From: Gemmatimonadota bacterium
GTDB lineage: Bacteria > Gemmatimonadota > Gemmatimonadetes > Longimicrobiales > Longimicrobiaceae
Direction of reading: 5' to 3'
Length of the DNA: 18,074 nucleotides
Assembly: GCA_019348475.1 (NCBI GenBank)
Contig: JAHWJJ010000022.1
Location: forward strand, 1-18,074
Shown here: positions 1-7,659 of the stretch, piece by piece
Layout of the letters: each line of letters opens with the position of its first letter
How positions within the stretch are numbered: the stretch's first letter is position 1
The notes under the pieces: model-generated
Seen by the model: the letters and a program-made list of their open reading frames with translations, nothing else
Told to the model about the DNA's origin: nothing
The model's database searches: none
Translations under genes and position numbers: made by a program

Positions 1-38
1 GAACTTCGGACGCGCGTCGTCAGTCCGCATCTCCTCCA

Positions 39-84
39 ACCTCCCCCGGCAGTTTCGGGGGAGGTGGGCCGGAGGTGCCGGCCC
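39..84. repeat. Two adjacent GC-rich hairpins in leader DNA
   Basis: A perfect 10-bp inverted repeat (ACCTCCCCCG at 39-48, CGGGGGAGGT at 56-65) with a 7-base loop is followed at once by a second perfect 7-bp hairpin (GGGCCGG at 66-72, CCGGCCC at 78-84, 5-base loop). Neither has a T-run, so a classical intrinsic terminator is not shown. They could end an upstream gene outside the window or belong to a dispersed intergenic repeat family. A GTG at 75 that could open a longer reading frame for the next gene lies in the second loop and looks unlikely to be used. Confidence 0.5.
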
Positions 85-126
85 GGAGGGGGCCTGCGCG
101 GAGCCTGGCCTTGGGCCCCCCCCCGG

Positions 127-157
127 CCCCTCCCCGCTCGTTCCTCGCGGAGAGGGG
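127..157. repeat. Imperfect CCCCTCCCCGC hairpin
   Basis: CCCCTCCCCGC at 127-137 pairs with GCGGAGAGGGG at 147-157 (10 of 11 pairs, 9-base loop). A related C-rich/G-rich arm pair recurs at 16376-16404 in another intergenic gap, which suggests a small dispersed repeat. A run of nine C at 116-124 lies just upstream. The segment 1-206 otherwise shows no convincing promoter. Confidence 0.4.
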
Positions 158-206
158 AGAGTTCCATCCGCCCTGCAGGACATTTCTCTTGCTTGAGTTA
201 AGCAGC

Positions 207-3077
207 ATGACGCCTCCGCCACCGCCCGCCACCGTCGCTGAGCTGCCCGCGCAGGTTCCCGCGCTGCACATCGCCCCCGACGCGCGTGCGCGCAGCTGGC
301 GCGACACCATCCCGTCGCGCAGGGACGCGCGATGGCCGTTCGCGGCGATCCTGACGCTGTACGCGGTGATGGGGGTGGCGTGGCTGGGCTTCAACCGCTC
401 GCCCCTGCAGATCCTGCTGACGGTGGGCGCCGCCTGCGCACTGGACGTGCTGCTGCACCGCACCCTGCGACGGCGCGAGTGGATCTTTCCGCTCAGCGCG
501 TACATCAGCGGGCTGTCGCTGGCGCTGCTCCTCAACTACTCGCACGACCACTTTCTGCTCCTGCTGCCGGTCGCGATCGCCATCGGCTCCAAGTACCTGC
601 TGACCTTTCGCGGAACGCACGTCATCAACCCCTCGCTGGCGGGGGTCGCGGCCACGCTGCTGCTGGCCGGCGGGCTGATCACCACGGCGCCCGCGTACCA
701 GTGGGGCGGACACTGGGGGATGTCGGCGTTCATGGTGACGGCGGCGCTCTCGCTGTTCGTCTTTCGCGTCGGGCGCGGGTGGCTGATCGTCTCGTTCCTC
801 CTCTTCTACGCCCTGCAGACGGGCTTGCGCGCGTACGTCATGCGCGCGCACCTGCCGCCGGAGATGCTGTTCCTTGGGACGATGACCACGCCCCCGTTCT
901 TCCTCTTCACCTTCTTCATGCTGACGGACCCGAAGACGTCGCCGGAGTCGCCGCGCGCGCAGGTGGCGCTGGCGTTCGGGGTCACCGTGGTCGACCTGTA
1001 CCTGCACACGCTGGAGAGCGTCTTTACCTTCTTCTACGCCGCCTTCGCCATCTCCATGGGCCGCTTCGCCTTCCTGCACCTGCGGGAGACGTGGCGGGCG
1101 GGGCCGCGGCGGCACCTGCGCGCCACGCTGGCGGGCGGGCGGCCGCTGCGCACCCTCGGCGTCCTGGGGGGGATGGCGCTGCTCGGGGGGACGGCGTACA
1201 CGACGGTCATCCACCCGCGCGTGGCGCTGGACGACGCGGGGTTCGTGCTGCGCGAGGTGCCGCCGGAGGCCAGCGGGCTGGGCGTGCGGATGGACCCCGC
1301 CACCTACGACCTGGTGGACCCGCGGGTGCGCCACGTGGCCAAGTGGATGCTCTCGGTGGGCGCCTCCGTGGCCGCGGGGGACGTGGATGGCGACGGGCTG
1401 CCGGACCTGTTCCTCACCCATCCGCTGGCCCGCGGGGCGGACCGCGCCGCCCTCTACCTGAACCGCGGCGGCTTTCGCTTCGAGCGCGTGGCCGTCCCCG
1501 CGCTCGACTCGCTGCGGCTGGCGCCGGAGCGGCACGGGTTCGCGTCCTACGCCCTGTTCTTCGATTACGACCAGGACGGCGCGCTGGACCTGCTGGTGCC
1601 CGTGTCCTTCGGGCGGACGCGGCTGCTCCGCTCGCGGCTGGCGGAAACGGGGCGGGTGGAGTTCGAGGACGTCAGCCAGGCGGCGGGGATGCCGGAGTAC
1701 ACGATCTCCGTGGCCGCCAACGTCCTGGACTACGACCGCGACGGCCGGCCGGACCTGCTGATCGGCAACGTGCTGGATCCGTGGCTGGATGGATACGACC
1801 GTCCCACGCGCCTGAACATCTTCCATCTCCCCCAGCCGGAGTTCGACGGCGACCGGCGGATGTTCCGCTTCATGCACGACGGGTGGCACGACGCGAAGAA
1901 CGGCGGGCGCAACGTCCTGCTCCGCAATGTCGGCGGACGGTTCGAAGAGGTCGATGCCGCGGCGATGGGGATGCCGGAGACGCACTGGACGCTCTCCATC
2001 GGCACGGCGGACCTGAACGGCGACGGGTGGACGGACCTGTACCTGGCCAGCGACTTCGGGCGCGACGACCTGTACCTGAACCAGCAGGGGAACGGATTCC
2101 GCCGCGTGGCCGGGCGGCTGTTCGGGCACGTGGGGATGGACACGTACAAGGGGATGAACTCGTCGATCACGGACTTCGACCGCAACGGCTGGCCGGACGT
2201 GTACGTGAGCAACGTGCACCAGGACCTGCAGGCGGAGGGGTCGCTGCTGTGGATGAACCGCGGCCCCGACGCCCGCGGCACGCCCCGGCTGCGCGACGAG
2301 GCCACCGGCCGCGGCGCGCTGAACGAGAACCGCTTCGGGTGGGGCGCGGGGGTGGGGGACCTGAACAACGACGGCTGGCCCGACGTGGTGCAGGCCAACG
2401 GGATGGTGGACGACCGGCTGGACGACCGGTACCCCGGCTGCCCCGACTACTGGTACGTGAACCACAAGCTGATGCAGTCCGGCCGCGACGTGCACACCTA
2501 CGCCGACATGTGGGGCGACATGCGGGGCCGCTGCACCTACCCCAACGAGAAGCGCCGCGTGTACCTGAACCGCGGCGGCGACGCCCGTCCGCAGTTCGTG
2601 GACGTGGCGGGGCTGGTGGGGCTGACCGCGGGGGACAACTCGCGCGGCGTGGCCGTGGCGGACCTGGACGGCGACGGGCGGCAGGACGTGGTGATCGCCA
2701 ACCAGCACGCCGGCCCCACGCTGCTGCGCAACGCGCCCTCCGCCGGGGCCGGCGCCGCGCACTGGATCGGCCTGCGGCTGGAGGGGGATGGCAGGACGTG
2801 CGGCCGCGAGGCCTTCGGCTCCGTCGCCACGGTGCTCCTCGCCGGCGAGCGTCCGCAGCAGCGCGAGGTGCAGGCCGCCAACGGCTTCTCGTCGCAGCAC
2901 GACACCCGCCTGCACTTCGGCCTCGGCGCCGCCGCGCCGGAGCTGGTCCCCATCCGCGTCCGCTGGTGCGGCGGCGCCACGACGGAGCACGTGCTGGCGC
3001 GGGACCGGTACCACGTTGTGCGGCAGGGTTCGAGCCGGATTGGCGACGAAGTAGCATCGCTCGGCGCGCCTTCCTGA
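207..3077 (+). CDS. NqrB/RnfD-like membrane domain fused to FG-GAP repeats and ASPIC/UnbV domain
   Basis: This is a 956-residue protein. Residues about 40-335 form ten or eleven membrane helices with two marks of the NqrB/RnfD family: Asn141-Pro-Ser-Leu-Ala-Gly and Thr240-Asp-Pro-Lys-Thr-Ser-Pro246 at a helix end. No S/T-G-A-T flavin-attachment motif is visible. After the last helix come seven calcium-loop motifs of the DxDxDGxxD type, at residues 392, 453, 508, 602, 656, 718 and 819, as in FG-GAP/VCBS beta-propellers. A C-terminal ASPIC/UnbV domain follows from about residue 852 (HWIGLRL, then ANGFSSQHD and HFGLG). The propeller and ASPIC part probably lies outside the cytoplasmic membrane. 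The start at 207 is chosen because the upstream GTG at 75 lies in a hairpin and the extra 44 residues are low-complexity; the ribosome site is weak. Function is unknown: redox membrane protein, adhesion or surface scaffold are all open. Confidence 0.85.
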   Translation: MTPPPPPATVAELPAQVPALHIAPDARARSWRDTIPSRRDARWPFAAILTLYAVMGVAWLGFNRSPLQILLTVGAACALDVLLHRTLRRREWIFPLSAYISGLSLALLLNYSHDHFLLLLPVAIAIGSKYLLTFRGTHVINPSLAGVAATLLLAGGLITTAPAYQWGGHWGMSAFMVTAALSLFVFRVGRGWLIVSFLLFYALQTGLRAYVMRAHLPPEMLFLGTMTTPPFFLFTFFMLTDPKTSPESPRAQVALAFGVTVVDLYLHTLESVFTFFYAAFAISMGRFAFLHLRETWRAGPRRHLRATLAGGRPLRTLGVLGGMALLGGTAYTTVIHPRVALDDAGFVLREVPPEASGLGVRMDPATYDLVDPRVRHVAKWMLSVGASVAAGDVDGDGLPDLFLTHPLARGADRAALYLNRGGFRFERVAVPALDSLRLAPERHGFASYALFFDYDQDGALDLLVPVSFGRTRLLRSRLAETGRVEFEDVSQAAGMPEYTISVAANVLDYDRDGRPDLLIGNVLDPWLDGYDRPTRLNIFHLPQPEFDGDRRMFRFMHDGWHDAKNGGRNVLLRNVGGRFEEVDAAAMGMPETHWTLSIGTADLNGDGWTDLYLASDFGRDDLYLNQQGNGFRRVAGRLFGHVGMDTYKGMNSSITDFDRNGWPDVYVSNVHQDLQAEGSLLWMNRGPDARGTPRLRDEATGRGALNENRFGWGAGVGDLNNDGWPDVVQANGMVDDRLDDRYPGCPDYWYVNHKLMQSGRDVHTYADMWGDMRGRCTYPNEKRRVYLNRGGDARPQFVDVAGLVGLTAGDNSRGVAVADLDGDGRQDVVIANQHAGPTLLRNAPSAGAGAAHWIGLRLEGDGRTCGREAFGSVATVLLAGERPQQREVQAANGFSSQHDTRLHFGLGAAAPELVPIRVRWCGGATTEHVLARDRYHVVRQGSSRIGDEVASLGAPS

Positions 3078-3105
3078 TCCTCTTGGCTGCAGATAGTGCC
3101 TCGTG

Positions 3106-3423
3106 ATGCACCGCCTCGGCTCCGTCCTCGCCCTTCTCGCCATCTTCGCGTTGACCGCGGCTGTTCTGGTGTTCAGTACATCCGGCGGTGGTATCGGCGC
3201 CGGTTCGCGAACTCGTTCGGCAGCGGAGCGGTCCGCGATGATCTCGGAAGGCAAGTGCGCCGTCCGCCACAACGGTGCGGTGGTTGGCCGCGTTATGGGG
3301 CAGCTTGGTCCCTCACGTGGTAGCCCGCGGCTGCGGTACCAGGTGGCGGAGATCGAGCGGCACCGAGCCGTCCAGGTGTATGCGAATGAGGTTCGGCTGG
3401 TCCCATGCACATCGTTGCGATAG
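3106..3423 (+). CDS. Small membrane-anchored hypothetical protein
   Basis: The product has 105 residues and I do not recognise its family. Residues about 4-26 form one hydrophobic segment (LGSVLALLAIFALTAAVLVF) after a single Arg, which is a signal anchor or uncleaved signal peptide. A Gly/Ser-rich linker and a soluble part with two cysteines (in GKCAVRH and VPCTSLR) follow, and these could pair if the domain is exported. GTG at 3103 directly before the ATG is an equal alternative start, and no Shine-Dalgarno site is evident. The gene starts 28 bases after the fusion-protein stop and ends 18 bases before the next gene, so cotranscription is plausible. Codon use is less GC-rich than its neighbours, so a spurious frame cannot be excluded. 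Confidence 0.55.
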   Translation: MHRLGSVLALLAIFALTAAVLVFSTSGGGIGAGSRTRSAAERSAMISEGKCAVRHNGAVVGRVMGQLGPSRGSPRLRYQVAEIERHRAVQVYANEVRLVPCTSLR

Positions 3424-3441
3424 TCGCGTGAGGGGTCCGAC

Positions 3442-4446
3442 TTGAGCGCCCCTGCTTCAGCGTCCGAATGGTACGAATCCCGGCTCGCCATAAGGGCGCG
3501 GAGCAGCTACCCTCACTTCGACTATGCGACCCTCACGCCCGCTCTACTCGCGCAACTGACCCACGAGAACGGCGTGGACTTCGCGACGGCGCTGTGGTAC
3601 GACCGCGTCCGTCTCACGGAGCCGCACCGCGCGTTCATCGAGGGGGTTGAGGCCGTCCATCCGGACTCGTCGCTTCCACCGACGCGAAGCCGGCTGCTGG
3701 TGGCGCCGGCGGCGTTCTGGCGCGAGTATCCGCAGTTCGGGGCGGACGGCGCGGCGGTGCTGGCGGTGGCGCGCGGGTTGGGAATGGACGCCGAGATGAT
3801 CCGAACGCCGAGCACCGGGAGCGTAAGCGAGAACGCGCGTGTCATACGGGAGGCGCTGGAGAGGGAGGCGGACGGGTCCGTGGTGCTGGTCTCGCTCAGC
3901 AAGGGCGGCGCGGACGTGCGGGTGGCGCTGGAGGAGGGCGCGGACGTGCGGCGGAAGGTACGCGCGTGGATCAACGTCTGCGGGCTGGTGCACGGATCGC
4001 CGCTGGTGGACGGGATGCTGGACGGCCCTTGGTGGCGGCGGCTGGCTGTGCGCGCGTTCCTGGCACGCTGGCGCGCGGACTTTCGGCTGATCCGCGAGCT
4101 GCGGCACGGGCCGGGAGCGCCGCTCTCCGCGCGCGCCACGGCGCCCGCGGGGGTGTACGTGGTCAACGTGGTGGCGTGCCCGCTCTCCATCCACACCGCG
4201 GGCGCCATCACCAGGCGGCACCGCACGCTGGCCGCGCTGGGCCCCAACGACGGGAGCACGCTCCTCACCGACGCCATCGTGGACGGTGGGGTGATCTATC
4301 CCGTGTGGGGGGCCGACCACTACTTTCGCACGCCGGATGCGCCGGACCTCATCCGCCGCATCCTTTTGCAGCTGGGCGCCAGCGGTCACCTTCCGGTCCG
4401 CTCGAACGTTGAGTCATCCCACTCACCAGGCGAGAGTTCCGGATGA
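3442..4446 (+). CDS. Alpha/beta-hydrolase-like protein, TTG start
   Basis: The 334-residue cytoplasmic-looking protein has no signal peptide. The pattern VVLVSLSKGG (residues 147-156) resembles a nucleophile elbow on a beta strand, with Ser153 as the likely nucleophile in S-x-S-x-G rather than the usual G-x-S-x-G. Asp270 (GPND) and His293 (GADHYF) lie at the right order and distance for the rest of a catalytic triad. The early segment RSRLLVAPAAFWREYPQFG resembles the first core strand of such folds. The start is TTG at 3442, preceded by AGGGG at 3431-3435 with a 6-base gap. No ATG or GTG near the start has such a site. The stop overlaps the next start (ATGA), so the two are probably translationally coupled. 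The substrate is unknown and the family is assigned by motif order only. Confidence 0.7.
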   Translation: MSAPASASEWYESRLAIRARSSYPHFDYATLTPALLAQLTHENGVDFATALWYDRVRLTEPHRAFIEGVEAVHPDSSLPPTRSRLLVAPAAFWREYPQFGADGAAVLAVARGLGMDAEMIRTPSTGSVSENARVIREALEREADGSVVLVSLSKGGADVRVALEEGADVRRKVRAWINVCGLVHGSPLVDGMLDGPWWRRLAVRAFLARWRADFRLIRELRHGPGAPLSARATAPAGVYVVNVVACPLSIHTAGAITRRHRTLAALGPNDGSTLLTDAIVDGGVIYPVWGADHYFRTPDAPDLIRRILLQLGASGHLPVRSNVESSHSPGESSG

Positions 4447-4904
4447 CGAAGCTGCTTTCGCGGGGCCTGCTGTGCCTGGCTCTCCTCGCCTGCGCGGGGT
4501 GCCAACTGCTGGGGCTGGACAACGGCAACTGTCCCGGGAGGTACGGCGCCAGACACGGCTGCGTGCGGGTCGTGGTGGTCATCGACGCGCCGCCGCGGCC
4601 GTGGCCCGAGCGCTACATCTTCAACCTGCGGGCGGAGCCGGCGCGGGAGCGCACGGGCATTGGGCTGGTCCTCGGCGCCAGCCCGAACACCGGGCAGAAC
4701 CGGCTGCACCTGGCGCGCCGCCGTCCGCCTTACCCCGATACCGATACCGCCTCGGTGTGGATCTCGGCCACGATCTTCGAAAATCCGCCGGAACACCCGA
4801 TCGGCGTGCGGCTGCCCGTGTTCGCCGCCGACAGCGCGCTGTACGTTGCCGACTTCGATCGCTTGCGCGTGGACACCGTGCGGCTGACGCTGCGGCGTCC
4901 CTGA
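4443..4904 (+). CDS. Putative lipoprotein of unknown function
   Basis: The product has 153 residues. The N-terminus is a lipoprotein signal: Lys3 and Arg7, a hydrophobic core (GLLCLALLACAGC), then cysteines at residues 17 and 20, either of which could be the lipidated one. The rest is a small, probably beta-rich domain with two more cysteines (NCPGRYG and RHGCVRV) that may form a disulfide. It ends in RVDTVRLTLRRP. I do not recognise the family. The ATG overlaps the TGA of the hydrolase-like gene by ATGA, so expression is likely coupled to it. This pairing suggests a cytoplasmic enzyme and an envelope lipoprotein made together, though a functional link is only inference. The gap to the next gene is 58 bases with no clear terminator. 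Confidence 0.7.
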   Translation: MTKLLSRGLLCLALLACAGCQLLGLDNGNCPGRYGARHGCVRVVVVIDAPPRPWPERYIFNLRAEPARERTGIGLVLGASPNTGQNRLHLARRRPPYPDTDTASVWISATIFENPPEHPIGVRLPVFAADSALYVADFDRLRVDTVRLTLRRP

Positions 4905-4962
4905 CGCCGCTCCCGCTCGGCACCCTGCCCGCCGCCCCGCCCGATTCCGCTCCCGCCCAAGC

Positions 4963-5943
4963 ATGAGCCAGCCCGCAGAGGCGCCCTTCCTCTTCGACCC
5001 GCCGTCCCGCCCCGACGCCTGGTACCTGCTGGCGCCCTCGTCCGCCGTCCGCCGCGGACGGGTGGTGACGCGGCGCGTGTGCAACGAAGAGGTCGTCCTC
5101 TTCCGCACCGGGACGGGTGCCGTGGGGGCGCTGGCGGCGCACTGCTGGCACATGGGCGCGCACCTGGGGAACGGGTGCGTGGTGGGCGAGCGGCTGCAGT
5201 GCCCGCTGCACCACTGGGAGTGGGACGGCGAAGGGGCCTGCGCCGGCATCCCCGGCGAGGCGCGCGCGCCGGCCGCCGCGCGGCAGCCGGGGTATCCCGT
5301 GGCGGAGCGGCTGGGCGGGATATGGGTGTGGATGGGGGGCGGCGCGCCGGGCCCGGTGCCGGGGCTCGAGACGTTCGACGACGCGGAGCTGCTGTACGCG
5401 CACGGGGATGCGGTGCGGCTGCGCTGTCCGTGGTACGCGCCCGCCGCCAACGGCTTCGACGAGCAGCACCTGAGCACCGTGCACGGACGCGCGCTGCGGG
5501 AGCGGCCGCGGGTGGACTTTCCCGAGCCGCACCGCATGCGGATGCGCTACCTGTCGCGCGTCACGGGGCACGGGGTGGCCGACCGCATGATGAAGCGCCT
5601 GTCCGGCGACCACATCCGCGTGCAGATCAGCTGCTGGGGCGGCACCACGCTCACCGTGGAGAGCGACGTGGGGCGCACCCGGAGCGCCCTGCTGCTGGCC
5701 ATGATCCCCGTGGGCCACGAGGTGGAGGTGACGCCGGTGTTCACCTCGCGCCGCGGCGGCGTGCCGGGCGTGGACCGGGTGCGGCTGGCGGTGGCGCGCT
5801 TTCTCTTCAGCCGCTTCATCCAAAAAGATGTGGGGGTGATGGACGGCATGCGCTTTCGCCCCCGCCTTCCGCTCCCGGGGAACGAGCCGCTGGAGACCTT
5901 TCTCCGCTGGGCGTCCAGCCTGCCGGGGGAGCGCAGCCGCTAG
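4963..5943 (+). CDS. Rieske non-haem iron oxygenase, alpha-subunit type
   Basis: The 326-residue protein has an N-terminal Rieske [2Fe-2S] domain with Cys61-x-His63 and Cys80-x2-His83 as ligands. The catalytic domain carries the mononuclear iron motif FDEQHLSTVH, with His169 and His174. The third ligand is probably an Asp in KDVGVMDG (Asp289 or Asp294), near the C-terminus as in ring-hydroxylating and steroid-type Rieske oxygenases. The bridging acidic residue between centres would be Asp166. Such enzymes use electrons from a reductase or ferredoxin to oxygenate aromatic, sterol or other hydrophobic compounds. No reductase, beta subunit or dedicated ferredoxin is adjacent; a stand-alone Rieske ferredoxin lies about 9 kb downstream. 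The single-subunit size resembles the Ksh/Daf-36 or VanA types. Substrate cannot be told from sequence. The ATG at 4963 has no strong ribosome site. Confidence 0.88.
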   Translation: MSQPAEAPFLFDPPSRPDAWYLLAPSSAVRRGRVVTRRVCNEEVVLFRTGTGAVGALAAHCWHMGAHLGNGCVVGERLQCPLHHWEWDGEGACAGIPGEARAPAAARQPGYPVAERLGGIWVWMGGGAPGPVPGLETFDDAELLYAHGDAVRLRCPWYAPAANGFDEQHLSTVHGRALRERPRVDFPEPHRMRMRYLSRVTGHGVADRMMKRLSGDHIRVQISCWGGTTLTVESDVGRTRSALLLAMIPVGHEVEVTPVFTSRRGGVPGVDRVRLAVARFLFSRFIQKDVGVMDGMRFRPRLPLPGNEPLETFLRWASSLPGERSR

Positions 5944-6069
5944 CCGCGGCACCACGTAGTCCTGTTGCGCACGATCTGCCCGCGGCCCCGGGCCCGCCGC
6001 ATGCTCTTGCGCCTCTTTCTCCGGCGCCTGATCCTGGGCTCGGCTGGTTCCCCGAATCGGAGGATGTAC

Positions 6070-7443
6070 GTGTTGACCGACTGGCCCGCTCCCGGAAGTG
6101 ATCTTGGTCGCGGCGAACCGCCGGGGCGCCTCGCGCGCGCGGGGCGTCGGCGGATGCACCAGCCCGTGCTGGCCGCCGTCCTCCTGGGTCCCGCCGCCTG
6201 CCTGCCGCCGCAACGGGCAGCACCATCCGTCGTGCAGCAGCCCGCCCCGGGCCTCGCGGTTTACGACACCGAAGTCCGCGTGGACCCCGGGGCCGCGTCG
6301 CTGCAGGCCCGAACGACGGTCACCTTCGTGGCGGGCGACAGCACCGCGCGCAAGGTGGGGTTCCTGCTGAACCGCGGCCTTCAGCTTCAGGAGGTACGCG
6401 GGCCGGCGGTTCGCGCCCATCGTTCGGGCCAGTCGGAGTATTCGCCGGCGTGGAACCTGGTGGAAGTGGAGCTGGATGGATCGGTGGTGCCCGGTACCGC
6501 GGTCACGGTGCAGATGACGTATGCGGGAACGCCGGAGTTCTCGTCGGACAACATCAACGGGATCTCCGGCGACCGGGTGGAGCTGAACCTGGACTCGCAG
6601 TGGCACCCGGTCCTCGCCACCTTCGATCACCAGATGACGGGCGTGCTGCGCGCGCAGCTGCCGCCGGGGTGGGCCGTGGTGTCCGGAGGCTCGGTGACAC
6701 GGGAAGACGGCGTGCACGTCATCCGCAACACCGTTCCCAAGGTGGACGTCGCCTTCACCGCCGCCCCCTCCTTCACGCGGACGCAGTCCGAGCACTTTAC
6801 CGTCCACTCGCGCCAGGCGGATGCCCGCACGGTCTCCGCCGTCCTGAAGGCCGCGGAGAGCTGCGCGCGCTACCTGAACGCCCAATACGGCGCGCGGGAC
6901 CGGCTGCCCCGCGCCAACCTGGTTCTGGCGGACCGGCAGGGTCCGGGATACGGGCGCAAGGACTACATCGTCCTGAGCGAGGTGAATCCGGACGACCGCG
7001 CGGGGGTGCACCGGTTCCTCTGCCACGAGCTGGCGCATTTCTGGACGCGCTCCGCCGGCTCGTTCTCCCCGCATCACTGGATGACGGAAGCGTTCGCGGA
7101 GTACGCCTCCGCGCGGTACCTGCGCGAGCACTTCGGTGAGCCGGCGTTCGCCTCCCTCGTCGCGCAGTGGGAAGCGGTGGGCCGCGCGCACGGCCCCGTC
7201 TGGGAGCCGGCGTCGACGCGGCGGCCTTCGTTCTTCGTGATGTACAGGAGGGCGCCCTACCTGCTGTCGCAGCTGGAGGCGCGGATCGGCACGGCCGCGT
7301 TCGACCGCTTCATCGCCGCGTACATGACGGAGGGCGTGACCACCACGCCGCAGCTGCTGGAGCAGCTGGAGGCCGTGGCAGGCGCGGAGGCGGCGGAATG
7401 GTTCAGCGAGCAGCTGGCCAGCCGCCCCCCGCCCGCGAGTTGA
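6070..7443 (+). CDS. Secreted M1-like (gluzincin) metallopeptidase
   Basis: The zinc site is His319-Glu320-Leu-Ala-His323, with the third ligand Glu340 in WMTEAFAEY, the counterpart of WLNEGFA in M1 aminopeptidases. The spacing between His323 and Glu340 is 16 residues where M1 enzymes usually have 18. Residues about 50-270 look like the beta-rich N-terminal domain, and the C-terminal helical half is short (457 residues in all). An Arg-rich stretch followed by PVLAAVLLGPAAC at 32-44 is a signal or lipoprotein signal, so the enzyme is probably exported. Start choice is difficult. GTG at 6070 has GGAGG at 6059-6063 with a 6-base gap. ATG at 6154 gives a shorter signal without positive charge, and ATG at 6064 abuts the GGAGG. 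An intrinsic terminator at 7501 closes the unit. Confidence 0.82.
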   Translation: MLTDWPAPGSDLGRGEPPGRLARAGRRRMHQPVLAAVLLGPAACLPPQRAAPSVVQQPAPGLAVYDTEVRVDPGAASLQARTTVTFVAGDSTARKVGFLLNRGLQLQEVRGPAVRAHRSGQSEYSPAWNLVEVELDGSVVPGTAVTVQMTYAGTPEFSSDNINGISGDRVELNLDSQWHPVLATFDHQMTGVLRAQLPPGWAVVSGGSVTREDGVHVIRNTVPKVDVAFTAAPSFTRTQSEHFTVHSRQADARTVSAVLKAAESCARYLNAQYGARDRLPRANLVLADRQGPGYGRKDYIVLSEVNPDDRAGVHRFLCHELAHFWTRSAGSFSPHHWMTEAFAEYASARYLREHFGEPAFASLVAQWEAVGRAHGPVWEPASTRRPSFFVMYRRAPYLLSQLEARIGTAAFDRFIAAYMTEGVTTTPQLLEQLEAVAGAEAAEWFSEQLASRPPPAS

Positions 7444-7500
7444 CGCGCGCGGACTGTAGCCGCAAATGTCGCGCGGCAGGGCAGGCCAGTAGTTGAATTG

Positions 7501-7526
7501 AAGCCCCGCGCTGTTTGCGGGGCTTT
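7501..7526 (+). terminator. Intrinsic terminator after M1-like peptidase
   Basis: A perfect 9-bp stem (AAGCCCCGC at 7501-7509, GCGGGGCTT at 7517-7525) with a 7-base loop ends in a short T stretch. It lies 57 bases after the peptidase stop. Its position also rules out a start for priA as far upstream as 7498. Confidence 0.7.
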
Positions 7527-7623
7527 CCGCTGTTGTTGCGGCGGCTTCAGCCGCTCGCGGTCGGGCCCCGTACCCTCGCGCCGCGAACCCCGGCTGTACA
7601 GATTACCGCGCGGGCCGTTGCAG

Positions 7624-7656
7624 CCTATTCCCTGTTCCCTGTTCCCTATTCCCTGG
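7624..7656. repeat. Period-7 tandem repeat (CCTRTTC)
   Basis: Four consecutive heptamers read CCTATTC, CCTGTTC, CCTGTTC, CCTATTC, followed by a partial fifth unit (CCTGG). The array ends 3 bases before the chosen priA start. The A/G alternation at the fourth base is symmetrical (A, G, G, A). Confidence 0.85.
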
Positions 7657-7659
7657 CAG

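Noticed and set aside
75..206. Longer start (GTG 75) for the fusion protein.
   Set aside because: The codon lies in a hairpin loop, the added residues are Pro/Arg/Ala low complexity, and the frame crosses a run of nine C.
198..3491. Very long minus-strand frame opposite the fusion gene.
   Set aside because: It is an antisense shadow of GC-rich coding sequence. Its product is Val/His/Arg-rich with no recognisable motif, while the plus strand has clear domains.
7624..7656. CRISPR-like or direct-repeat array.
   Set aside because: The units are only 7 bases long and contiguous, without spacers.
7498..7659. Upstream extension of priA.
   Set aside because: It would translate a terminator stem and the heptamer array, and PriA homologues start near VALPLP.
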